From: an uncultured Psychrobacter sp.
GTDB lineage: Bacteria > Pseudomonadota > Gammaproteobacteria > Pseudomonadales > Moraxellaceae
Direction: 5' to 3'
Length of the DNA stretch: 64,000 nt
NCBI GenBank assembly: GCA_947489525.1
Contig: CANLDW010000001.1
Coordinates: forward strand, 1 to 64,000
Shown here piece after piece: positions 1 through 7,636 of the stretch (its first letter is position 1; every line of letters begins with the position of its first letter). The notes under the pieces were generated by a model. It worked only from the letters and a program-made list of their open reading frames with translations, was not told the origin of the DNA and did not search any database. The position numbers were made by a program, and so were the translations under genes.

Positions 1-88
1 ACCTGTTGCCGAACCTGTTGCCGAACCTGTTGCCGAACCTGTTGCCGAACCTGTTGCCGAACCTGTTGCCGAACCTGTTGCCGAACCT
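1..88 (+). repeat. 12-bp tandem repeat in the dnaX linker
   Basis: Seven perfect head-to-tail copies of CCTGTTGCCGAA followed by a partial copy, continuing leftwards out of the window. The unit is a multiple of three and is translated in the dnaX frame as Pro-Val-Ala-Glu. Copies are identical at the DNA level, which points to recent slippage expansion. The repeat lies in the flexible linker before the tau C-terminal domain, where length changes should be tolerated. Confidence 0.95.
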
Positions 89-562
89 GAGCGAAATGAT
101 TCTCAGTTAGCCGTGCAAGACGACGATCCTCGCACTTTGCTACGTTGCGCTGTGCAGGAACTGACAGGGGAGTGGACACCTGATAAATGGGATTTCTGGT
201 TACAATCAGCACGTGAAAACGACAGTCTGGCTTCCGATGAGTTGGCATTGGCTCGTCAAGGCGTCATGACAGGCTTATGTAACGGACCATCGGTTTTTGT
301 CACTGGTATCGATAGTAAACATCTGCAAAAGACCTTTGAGCAGTTAGCGACCACACTTAAAGAGCAGTTCACAGCCGCCGAAATCAGCTTACAGATTGAT
401 AGTAGCATCATGCAAGCCGATGACAAAATACCGCAAAAGCGCCAAGAGCAGCGCATCGTACAAGCAACAGAGGTAGCCACTGCCAAGCTTAAAAATACGC
501 CAGTGATACAGTATCTGATTGAACGATGTGAAGGAAAAATGGGAAAAGTTCAGCTGTACTGA
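2..562 (+). CDS. dnaX: DNA polymerase III subunit tau, C-terminal part (5' truncated by window edge)
   Basis: The frame is open from the window edge, so this is the 3' end of a longer gene. After the (PVAE)n linker comes a compact domain with the stretch LLRCAVQELTGEWTPDKWDF, typical of the tau C-terminal region that contacts the polymerase III alpha subunit in the replisome. The clamp-loader AAA+ part that would confirm the name is outside the window. A GTG at 113 could be read as a start but falls in the middle of this continuous frame. The gene ends without a strong hairpin terminator; only an AT-rich 7-bp stem follows near 613-633. The identification rests on the C-terminal motif and the Pro/Glu/Ala-rich linker, and is fairly secure. 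Confidence 0.8.
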   Translation, partial: PVAEPVAEPVAEPVAEPVAEPVAEPVAEPERNDSQLAVQDDDPRTLLRCAVQELTGEWTPDKWDFWLQSARENDSLASDELALARQGVMTGLCNGPSVFVTGIDSKHLQKTFEQLATTLKEQFTAAEISLQIDSSIMQADDKIPQKRQEQRIVQATEVATAKLKNTPVIQYLIERCEGKMGKVQLY

Positions 563-781
563 ACAAAGTATAATAGTATCCATCTGTCAAGCCGTCTTAT
601 GTTTTATACGAAAACTTAACAGTTTTTTAAGTTAGACCTATTTGTTTGATATATTTAGCTTTAATAAATGATAATAGAAGTTATTTTATAAAGTAGAAAC
701 GTTAAAATACTACTAAATCATTTAAAAACCGTTATAATGGTTAAGTAATACTTCAAAATAAGAAATGGTCTAGGTGAGATT

Positions 782-1681
782 ATGTTGGATAATTTACGTG
801 GTATGGCCGTGTTCGCCAGTGTGGTCGGACACGGCTCTTTTAGTGGTTCAGCGCGCGAGCTTGGCATTACTACTAGTGCAGTAAGTCAGCAAATACGTTC
901 CCTTGAAAACGAGTTAGGTGTGGTACTACTACATCGCTCCACGCGTAAGCTGAGCTTAACAGAAGCTGGTGAAAGCTTTTATGAGGCGGCAAAGGATGTT
1001 GTTAGCGCTGCTGAGCAAGGTCGGATAAAGGTGAATCAGCTGCGAGATGAGTTGGCTGGTAGCCTGCGTATTGCGACAACCCCTGAGCTGGGTGTGCATC
1101 ATATACTACCTGCCTTGTCGACTTGGATGGCCGCTCATGATGATCTAAGTATTACTTATTTAGCCGATAATCACTACGTCGATATGATCGATGAGCGTAT
1201 TGATATTGCTATTCGAATGAGCCCTAACATTAACGATACGACCCTGTGCAACCACCCCTTATCTGATGTCCGTCAAATGTTAGTGGCCTCTCCGCAATAC
1301 TTACGTCAACACAAAAAAATCGAGACGCCAAAGGATTTAGCGGATCACAAAATGATCGTCATTGACATTATGCAGGATCCTAATCAAGTTGAGTTAACGC
1401 ATACGGAAACTGGCAAAAAGACCAAGATGAAAATGAATTCACGTATTCATACTAATAACGTCTTTATGGCGATGACTCTCGCCAAAGAAGGTCATGGTTT
1501 GATCAGAATTATGGAGATGGATATTAAGCGCGAGCTTGAGAATGGCACGCTAGTTGAAGTGCTTACAGGCTATCAGTTGCCAAGCTTTGTATTGTATGCG
1601 GTCACTTTAAACCATGAGCAGCAGCCAGCTAAGATTACTCGCAGTCTTGAAGTACTCAAAAAATACTTCAATGCGAACTAA
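782..1681 (+). CDS. LysR family transcriptional regulator
   Basis: 299 residues, the normal LysR length. Residues 1-60 form the winged helix-turn-helix (LDNLRGMAVFASVV...GITTSAVSQQIRSLE), followed by a linker helix and a periplasmic-binding-protein-like effector domain from about residue 90. The sequence resembles the subgroup annotated as LysR regulators of small oxidoreductase or efflux genes in Moraxellaceae. No divergent target gene lies next to it: upstream is dnaX on the same strand and downstream is convergent argD, so its regulon cannot be read from context. The start ATG follows an AGGTGAG-like ribosome binding site, and a TATAAT sits at 733-738. The effector is unknown. Confidence 0.85.
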   Translation: MLDNLRGMAVFASVVGHGSFSGSARELGITTSAVSQQIRSLENELGVVLLHRSTRKLSLTEAGESFYEAAKDVVSAAEQGRIKVNQLRDELAGSLRIATTPELGVHHILPALSTWMAAHDDLSITYLADNHYVDMIDERIDIAIRMSPNINDTTLCNHPLSDVRQMLVASPQYLRQHKKIETPKDLADHKMIVIDIMQDPNQVELTHTETGKKTKMKMNSRIHTNNVFMAMTLAKEGHGLIRIMEMDIKRELENGTLVEVLTGYQLPSFVLYAVTLNHEQQPAKITRSLEVLKKYFNAN

Positions 1682-1758
1682 CTTTAAAGCTATTAAAAGG
1701 TTTTAATGCTTATTGTTTCAACGTTCATTGTTTCAACCTTTATTGCTATGACATTTAG

Positions 1759-1793
1759 AAAAGCCCTTTAGAGAACTTCTCTAAAGGGCTTTT
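1759..1793. terminator. bidirectional intrinsic terminator between lysR and argD
   Basis: A perfect 17-bp inverted repeat (arms 1759-1775 and 1777-1793) with A-tract and T-tract ends. It lies between two convergent genes and can terminate both transcripts. Confidence 0.9.
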
Positions 1794-1817
1794 ATGGTAA
1801 ATGACTGATTAAAGCGT

Positions 1818-3014
1818 TTAACGATGCAGACCCTGTAAAGCAGGTGTGAGCAGTTTAACCAAGCGCTCAACTACCTGTTCGCTTTCATTACGGCTTATGT
1901 TTAATGGTGGCAATAGACGAATGATGTGACCACCAGTAACATTGATAATAAGCTGCGCTTCATCGCGTGCAAGATCAACCAGCTGGCTACAATCCATCGT
2001 TTCAGGGAGTACAATACCCATCATAGTCCCCGCCCCGCGGCTACTAATGCCATATTGCTGCAATTCACTAGTTATACTATCGCGTATAAATTGTCCCTCG
2101 CGTACAGAGTTCTCCATAATATCACTGTTAGAGAGTACCTCATATACGCTATGTACCACTCGGCTAGCAAGCGGAGTACCGCCATAGGTAGAGCCATGAC
2201 TACCTGCACCAAACAAGTCTTTAGCATGTCCACGAACCATGCACGCCCCAACAGGGAAGCCATTACCCAGACCTTTTGCTGTCGTCAATACGTCAGGGCG
2301 GGCGTTACTCTGCTGATAAGCGAAATATTTACCCGTACGACCGTTACCTGTTTGTACTTCATCGAGCATAAACAGCCAACCATGAGTATCACATTCTGCC
2401 TGTAGTTCTTCTAGATAAGTAAAACCATTATAAGCAGTATTAAGCCCGCCTTCGCCTTGGATCGGCTCTACAAATATCGCGCAGATATCCTTATGGTTTT
2501 GAGCAGCTGTTTTAACCGCCTCTATATCCCCGAAGGGAACACGAATGAAATCTTCATCAAGGGTGAAAAAGCCTTCGCGAGCTTTTGGATTGGCGGTAGC
2601 TGATACTGTGAGTAAGGTACGACCATGGAAGGATTGTTCCATGACAATAACTTTGGGTCTTTTAAGACCTTTGTTATGCGCATATAACCGGGCTAATTTT
2701 AGCGCCGCTTCGTTTGCTTCTGCACCGCTGTTGGCGAAGAATACACTGTCCATTTGTGCCGCAGTGCACAAGGCTTCGCCAGCACGCTCTTGCCAGTCAA
2801 TACCAAATAAGTTACTCGTATGAACCAGTGTGGCTGCTTGCTGCTGAATCGCTTCAGTGACTTTGGGATGACAATGTCCCAAACCACATACGGCAATACC
2901 AGTTAGTGCATCCAAATAAGGCGTATCGTTAGCCGTATATAGCCAGCTACCTGCGCCGCGAGTAAAGCTAATAGGTTGGCGATTGTAAGTAGGCATTAAG
3001 TAAGTCGCTGACAT
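1818..3014 (-). CDS. argD: acetylornithine aminotransferase (class III, PLP-dependent)
   Basis: 398 residues, standard for ArgD/AstC-type transaminases, which convert N-acetylglutamate semialdehyde and glutamate to N-acetylornithine in arginine synthesis; many also act as succinyldiaminopimelate transaminase in lysine synthesis. Visible family features are the N-terminal ALTGIAVCGLGHCHP segment, the PLP phosphate loop FFANSGAEANEAALK near residue 92, the EPIQGEGG segment, LDEVQTGNGRTG, and the PLP-binding lysine in TTAKGLGNGFPVGA near residue 248. The start ATG is preceded by AAGGA at good spacing. It lies 35 bp downstream of yacG on the same strand and is probably co-transcribed with it. Catabolic AstC is the main alternative, but no ast genes adjoin it. 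Confidence 0.88.
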   Translation of the reverse strand: MSATYLMPTYNRQPISFTRGAGSWLYTANDTPYLDALTGIAVCGLGHCHPKVTEAIQQQAATLVHTSNLFGIDWQERAGEALCTAAQMDSVFFANSGAEANEAALKLARLYAHNKGLKRPKVIVMEQSFHGRTLLTVSATANPKAREGFFTLDEDFIRVPFGDIEAVKTAAQNHKDICAIFVEPIQGEGGLNTAYNGFTYLEELQAECDTHGWLFMLDEVQTGNGRTGKYFAYQQSNARPDVLTTAKGLGNGFPVGACMVRGHAKDLFGAGSHGSTYGGTPLASRVVHSVYEVLSNSDIMENSVREGQFIRDSITSELQQYGISSRGAGTMMGIVLPETMDCSQLVDLARDEAQLIINVTGGHIIRLLPPLNISRNESEQVVERLVKLLTPALQGLHR

Positions 3015-3049
3015 ACAAGTATCCTTGCAACAAAAATTAGGGAAGTGGG

Positions 3050-3247
3050 TTATAACTCATCAGAAAAAGGGGTGGACTCGGCGGGCAAACTATATTCTTC
3101 GCTTGCCCAAGCACCAAGATCAATGAGTTTGCAGCGCTCACTACAAAAAGGCTTAAACTTGTTGTCTTGCCATTTAGTTTGAGTGCCGCAGCGCGGACAA
3201 GGATAGGTTTTGGGACTAGAGCTTTGAGGAGATGTTGATTGAGTCAT
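3050..3247 (-). CDS. yacG: DNA gyrase inhibitor YacG (small zinc-binding protein)
   Basis: 65 residues with the YacG signature CPRCG...[17 protein letters not shown], giving four zinc-ligand cysteines (residues about 17, 20, 35 and 39). In E. coli YacG binds GyrB and inhibits gyrase. The N-terminus is a short Ser/Thr/Pro-rich extension. In many gammaproteobacteria yacG sits beside coaE and zapD; here it instead heads a two-gene unit with argD. The family assignment from the cysteine spacing and DLGAW motif is secure. Confidence 0.9.
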   Translation of the reverse strand: MTQSTSPQSSSPKTYPCPRCGTQTKWQDNKFKPFCSERCKLIDLGAWASEEYSLPAESTPFSDEL

Positions 3248-3341
3248 AATAATTTTGGATACAACTAATAAATGAGAGCCGTTATAATAGCACGCTGTCT
3301 AAAAATGACAAATAAGCAGGCTAGTGCTACTGGTGCAATTA

Positions 3342-3357
3342 AAAATAGCCTAAGCAA
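3342..3357 (+). repeat. 16-bp direct repeat, left copy
   Basis: AAAATAGCCTAAGCAA, identical to 4142-4157. The two copies are exactly 800 bp apart and bracket the TrmB-like methyltransferase gene. Confidence 0.85.
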
Positions 3358-3414
3358 AAATTATTTATATCAAATAACTGACAACGAAATCAAAACTGCA
3401 AAAGTAGTAAAAAT

Positions 3415-4101
3415 ATGAAAACTTTAAACCAAGTAAACCTAGAACAAAATGAGTGGTCACACTGGCACGATAGAGCGTTTCAAGCAAAAAAACTGTTACA
3501 GCCTCGTAATTTTACAATACCACCCATACTCAAGAATAATACAGCCAAAACCCCTGTAGTATTAGAGATTGGAGCAGGGAAGGGCAAGCATGCACTCAGT
3601 TATGCTAAGGCGCACTTAAACGAGCACATAATCGCTATTGAGCGTACGCGCAATAAATTCGACGCTTTTTTAAAGCTAGCCCAAGAGCAAAACTTGCTTA
3701 ATCTAACGCCTGTCCACGCTGATGCTATTCCCTGGATTGTACACGCTACTGCGGCTAGTAGCATCACTGCTATTTATATTTTGTATCCGAATCCAGAGCC
3801 CCATAATCCAAATCAGCAGTGGCTTAACATGCCATTTTTCGAATTTTTATTATCGCGTCTTATTGAAGGCGGAAAGATTATAATAGCGAGTAATATAGAA
3901 ACCTATATGGATAATGCTGAGCGCCAAGCTCGAGAGATATGGCAGTTACCAACTGAAAGAACCCAAGTCGCCGCTAACAGTCAACGTACCCATTTTGAAG
4001 CTAAATATCTAGCACGAAAACAAACTTGCTGGCAACTTACCATGCAAAAACCTAAAGGCTATATAACAAGATTTGATAATTGGTCGCATCAAACAGTATA
4101 A
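3415..4101 (+). CDS. TrmB-like SAM-dependent methyltransferase
   Basis: 228 residues. The segment VVLEIGAGKGKHALSYAK near residues 49-66 is a Rossmann-fold SAM-binding motif I, followed by an acidic strand-2 end (IAIER) as in tRNA (guanine-N7-)-methyltransferases. The later block YPNPEP...FFEFLLSRLIEGGKI...SNIETY matches the TrmB order FPDPWPK...FL..L..GG.....TD...Y, but the usual basic RHxKRR after the FPDPWP motif is replaced by HNPNQQW. This suggests a divergent paralogue with altered substrate rather than the housekeeping TrmB. It is relatively AT-rich and flanked by a 16-bp direct repeat, compatible with gain by insertion. No clear Shine-Dalgarno is visible in front of the ATG. The substrate is unknown. 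Confidence 0.7.
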   Translation: MKTLNQVNLEQNEWSHWHDRAFQAKKLLQPRNFTIPPILKNNTAKTPVVLEIGAGKGKHALSYAKAHLNEHIIAIERTRNKFDAFLKLAQEQNLLNLTPVHADAIPWIVHATAASSITAIYILYPNPEPHNPNQQWLNMPFFEFLLSRLIEGGKIIIASNIETYMDNAERQAREIWQLPTERTQVAANSQRTHFEAKYLARKQTCWQLTMQKPKGYITRFDNWSHQTV

Positions 4102-4141
4102 AGTACTAACTGAAGCGCTGCCCCAAGTTATATAGATATAT

Positions 4142-4157
4142 AAAATAGCCTAAGCAA
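4142..4157 (+). repeat. 16-bp direct repeat, right copy
   Basis: AAAATAGCCTAAGCAA, identical to 3342-3357. It lies just beyond the terminator-like hairpin of the opposing ABC1 kinase gene. Confidence 0.85.
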
Positions 4158-4162
4158 TTAAA

Positions 4163-4194
4163 AAACAAAAACAAAACTGTCCCTAAAGGAACAG
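4163..4194 (-). terminator. terminator of the ABC1 kinase gene
   Basis: On the minus strand a 7-bp stem CTGTTCC/GGGACAG (one G-U wobble) with loop TTTA is followed by TTTTGTTTTTG. It lies about 50 bp after the stop codon of the minus-strand gene. Confidence 0.55.
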
Positions 4195-4245
4195 CAAAAA
4201 TTTTAATCTCAGTAGTATGCAAAAAACTATTGAGAGCAAAAATCT

Positions 4246-5640
4246 TCACAAAAAAGGCTTAACCAATTTATTCGAATCCGTTCGAGCATCTATTACCGTA
4301 CAAAAAGTATAGGCACCTATAAACTTTCTGCTAATGAACATAAACTCTTTAGGAGGTAGGTTAAATTCAAAGGACTGAATAGCCTTAGTAGCGGCAGCAG
4401 ATATCCGCGAATGTAATTTGCTATTTGCCCAGATATAGCGCTGCTTATCATCTAAGCATTCGGCCGGTATATCAGGGTTACTACTAGGATCACTAAAAGG
4501 TTCAGTGGCAAGCAAAAATAGGGAAGCTGCATCTGAGCGCACTTTGTCACTCATCGTATCAAAAAACTCATAACCCGTCATAGCTGCCACCATCTGCGCA
4601 TGGTTATGATGATAGCCTGCGCGCAAAAGGTTATGTGCGATAGTAAGCAAATGGTTATCAAACTGGCGGATAGCACCAAAGTCCAGTAGGACAAGTTTGT
4701 CTATACCCTTTGGATCCTCGTTCACTCGAACCAAATAGTTGCCAAAGTTGGGATCTGTTTGCATCTCGCCCCAAACAAATATCTCTTGCATCATGATCTC
4801 TATCGCGGCTTGACCGATAGCGTTACGGCGTTCTTGCGACAATAGTTTTAACGCATCAGATATCACAGGAATACCTGCCTCGTACGACATGCACAGCAGA
4901 CGATTGCTAGAGTAGTTGCGATTGATCTTTGGTACGACATAGCGCGGATCGTCTTTTAAGCGGCCGTAGAAACGCTCCGTTGTCGCGGCCTCTACGGCAT
5001 AGTCGACTTCGTTGTGCAGCAGGCTACGTATCTCTTCAAACCAGGTATCAAGTGCTCGGGTTTGCGGAACGATGTTGCTCACTTTTAATAAACGCTTAAA
5101 CAGGGCTAAGTCAGAATCAATGGCATCCGCTACACCGGGATACTGGATCTTTAGTACAACCTCTTCACCAGTTGCTATCACTGTAGCTCTGTGGACTTGC
5201 GCCAAAGAGGCGGTACCAATAGGGTTAGGGTTCACTTTAAGCTCTTTGAGCTTATCACCTAAAGTACGCTGCAGCGTCTGTTCAATTTTTGGCCACGTGA
5301 GAGTAGCGGTATCGTCATTAAGTGTTTGCAGTGCACGGGTAATCTCAGGTGGTAGTATGTGCTCGCCATACATCGCTAGCATCTGACCGATCTTGACCAC
5401 AGAGCCTTTTAATTTACCTAGCTCCTCGGCGACATAGTTTGCCTGTGCCTCCATAAAAGCTTGGTTGCGTGCAGTACGGGCCTCTTTATTTAAAAACATA
5501 CCTGAGACACTATTGCCAGCCCAGCGCCGACCGATATTCAACGAAGTTTTTGCAATCGACATCCGACGCTCAAATCCTGAGGTTTTGAGCGTATCGATGG
5601 ACTGCTTATTATAAGAAGGTTTAGACGTATCATTTGCCAT
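4246..5640 (-). CDS. ABC1/AarF/UbiB family atypical kinase-like protein
   Basis: The hallmarks of the ABC1 (UbiB/ADCK) family are present: KIGQ in the N-terminal extension, the Ala-rich loop GTASLAQVHRA, the lysine in VVLKIQYPG, a long helical insert, NEVDY, the catalytic TDPNFGNYL loop and the metal-binding LLDFGAIRQF. Family members support ubiquinone synthesis or lipid handling and have ATPase activity rather than classical protein kinase activity. At about 465 residues it is shorter than membrane-anchored UbiB (~545) and has no evident C-terminal transmembrane pair, so it is more like the soluble AarF-type paralogues. The start is uncertain: ATG at 5640 (MANDTSK) is used here, ATG at 5655 is possible, and a TTG at 5676 extends the frame. 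Confidence 0.8.
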   Translation of the reverse strand: MANDTSKPSYNKQSIDTLKTSGFERRMSIAKTSLNIGRRWAGNSVSGMFLNKEARTARNQAFMEAQANYVAEELGKLKGSVVKIGQMLAMYGEHILPPEITRALQTLNDDTATLTWPKIEQTLQRTLGDKLKELKVNPNPIGTASLAQVHRATVIATGEEVVLKIQYPGVADAIDSDLALFKRLLKVSNIVPQTRALDTWFEEIRSLLHNEVDYAVEAATTERFYGRLKDDPRYVVPKINRNYSSNRLLCMSYEAGIPVISDALKLLSQERRNAIGQAAIEIMMQEIFVWGEMQTDPNFGNYLVRVNEDPKGIDKLVLLDFGAIRQFDNHLLTIAHNLLRAGYHHNHAQMVAAMTGYEFFDTMSDKVRSDAASLFLLATEPFSDPSSNPDIPAECLDDKQRYIWANSKLHSRISAAATKAIQSFEFNLPPKEFMFISRKFIGAYTFCTVIDARTDSNKLVKPFL

Positions 5641-5812
5641 AATATAATTATTCATCCCGTGGGTACTGACGTGCAAGCGTTGCGCCTACATCACAAGAAA
5701 GATGTGGGTTATAGATACAAAATTGTATCATACAAAGCGCTTTCGGTTTATAGGCCTTGAGTGGCTGGCAAGAGTTACTTTGTAAGCTAAAATATGGATG
5801 AGGGGTTTTGAT

Positions 5813-5840
5813 AAAAAGGCCTAGATAATCACTAGGCCTA
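5813..5840 (-). terminator. purD terminator
   Basis: On the minus strand, stem GGCCTAG, loop TGATTAT, stem CTAGGCC, then TTTTT, starting about 30 bp after the purD stop codon. Confidence 0.85.
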
Positions 5841-5872
5841 ATTAGAATGGCGTGCTCTTAGATTTTAGGCTT

Positions 5873-7213
5873 TTAAATATCACTGCGGTCAATAGCGTGA
5901 TGACCAATATCGCGGCGATACTGCGCCCCCTCAAAACTGATCGCTCCAGTGACTGCAAGCGCCGCTTGTTGCGCCTCCAAAATGCTATCTGCTAGAGCAG
6001 TTACACATAGAACCCGCCCGCCATTGGTAACAATCTCTTTTTCATCCTTGTGGGTATTAGAGTGATCTGTTTTGTCATTGGCAAAATTGGCAAACGCCGT
6101 GCCTGCATGAAAGACTTTTATAGTATTATCACTGCTGTCTAATTCAGGCAATCCTGAGATGACATCACCTTTAGAAGAGGATTCAGGATAACCTTTTGAA
6201 GCAACGACGATACCCAGCGCAGGACGGCTATCCCACTGAGCTTCACTTGGTAGTGCGCCTTGGAGACCTTTAGCAACCAAATCAACCATGGAGGACTGCA
6301 AACGCATTAAGATCGGCTGCGTTTCAGGATCACCAAAACGGCAATTAAACTCAATAACAAAAGGCTCACCGGACTCATCTATCATGAGGCCAGCGTACAG
6401 ATACCCTGTGTAAGGGTGACCGGCTGCTTTCATACCATCAACGACAGGCTGGATCACTTGCGCGATAACCTTATCATGAATCGCTTGTGTGACTACGGGA
6501 GCTGGGGAGTAAGCCCCCATACCACCTGTATTGGGTCCAGTATCACTTTCATAGGCACGTTTGTGATCTTGACTGGTTGCCATGGGTAAAATATTGTCCC
6601 CATCAATCATACAGATGAAGCTGGCTTCTTCGCCTGCTAAGAACTGCTCAATAACCACGCGATTGCCAGCTTCTCCAAACTTATTACCCGCTAGCATATC
6701 ATCGATAGCAGCATGTGCCTGCTCAAGAGTTTCAGCCACAATGACACCTTTACCCGCAGCGAGACCATCGGCTTTTATGACGATAGGTGCCCCTTGTTCA
6801 TCAACGTAGGCTTTTGCTTTGGTAACATCGCTAAAGCCTTGATAGGCTGCTGTTGGGATATTATTGTCCGCCATAAATTCTTTGGCAAAGGTCTTTGAGC
6901 CCTCAAGTTGTGCACAGTAAGCAGTGGGCCCCCATGCTGCAACACCGGCAGCACGGCAGGCATCAATAATACCAGCGACTAGCGGTGCTTCGGGACCGAC
7001 AATGACCATATCAATAGCATTATTTTGGCAAAATTCGATGACAGCGCTATGATTAGGGCTGTCTCTTAAAGTGATATTTTGACATTTAGATTCAAGAGCT
7101 GTGCCAGCATTACCAGGGGCAACGTAGACGTTTTTCACATTATTGTCTTTAGCGCACTGCCACGCCAGCGCATGTTCGCGACCACCTGAACCAAGAATCA
7201 AAACATTCATCAT
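5873..7213 (-). CDS. purD: phosphoribosylamine--glycine ligase (GARS)
   Basis: 446 residues; an ATP-grasp enzyme joining glycine to phosphoribosylamine in the second step of purine synthesis. The N-terminal MNVLILGSGGREHALAW motif, the central ATP-grasp with IVIKADGLAAGKGV, the QDHKRAYESDTGPNTGGMGA stretch and FNCRFGDPETQ are diagnostic. The usual length is 420-430; the excess is a hydrophilic insertion near residues 380-400 (FANDKTDHSNTHKDEK) in the C-terminal domain, probably a surface loop. Two adjacent ATGs could start it; the outer one is used. It is monocistronic with its own terminator. Confidence 0.97.
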   Translation of the reverse strand: MMNVLILGSGGREHALAWQCAKDNNVKNVYVAPGNAGTALESKCQNITLRDSPNHSAVIEFCQNNAIDMVIVGPEAPLVAGIIDACRAAGVAAWGPTAYCAQLEGSKTFAKEFMADNNIPTAAYQGFSDVTKAKAYVDEQGAPIVIKADGLAAGKGVIVAETLEQAHAAIDDMLAGNKFGEAGNRVVIEQFLAGEEASFICMIDGDNILPMATSQDHKRAYESDTGPNTGGMGAYSPAPVVTQAIHDKVIAQVIQPVVDGMKAAGHPYTGYLYAGLMIDESGEPFVIEFNCRFGDPETQPILMRLQSSMVDLVAKGLQGALPSEAQWDSRPALGIVVASKGYPESSSKGDVISGLPELDSSDNTIKVFHAGTAFANFANDKTDHSNTHKDEKEIVTNGGRVLCVTALADSILEAQQAALAVTGAISFEGAQYRRDIGHHAIDRSDI

Positions 7214-7636
7214 AAACCATACCCTGTTATCAGATTATTGAGTCGTTAAAATCATAGCTTGGACTGAGCGGCAGATCTTAACAAAGCTGTATTCTAACAA
7301 AAAACGTCTCGCTATGATGATTTTATAACGATGAATACATACCTTTTAACCATACCACCCAGCTCTTATTTCAGCTTGTATTGAATACGCAAATCTTTGT
7401 CCCATTAGTAAAGGTTATCGGCGTCGCCTCGATTCATGAAATGATGTTGTAAGCTTTAGCTAGGCGTGGAGGTGGGTTACACTTCAAGGGCGCGCCTATA
7501 TGAATTAAGGCGGCTTGACTCGGACAGCTAAAGCAAAAAAACAGGGACTAGGGTGTAAGAATGAATAGCTACGGATAAGCCTTTAATGGCCAATAAATAA
7601 CATAAAATATTATATATAAAAACAGGAATAATTATT
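7214..7636. other. intergenic region between divergent purD and NAD-GDH, no gene seen
   Basis: This 423-bp spacer must hold promoters for two divergent genes. A TATATAAA-type AT-rich stretch lies at 7605-7620, just before the dehydrogenase ribosome binding site (ACAGGAATAATT). GCTTTAGCT (about 7453) and AGCTAAAGC (about 7526) form a distant inverted pair of unknown meaning. No RNA gene, riboswitch or convincing sigma-70 pair was recognised. Confidence 0.4.

Noticed and set aside
1..88. Tandem repeat as a possible CRISPR array
   Set aside because: Units are 12 bp with no spacers and are translated in frame in dnaX.
113..562. A separate small gene starting at GTG 113
   Set aside because: The frame continues upstream without a stop through the PVAE repeat; it is the end of dnaX.
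1926..2405. 159-codon plus-strand frame over argD
   Set aside because: It is antisense to a well conserved enzyme, has no family signature and no ribosome binding site.
3324..3334. GTGCTACTGGT as a third partial copy of the palindromic element arm
   Set aside because: Only 11 bp match an arm and no core follows.
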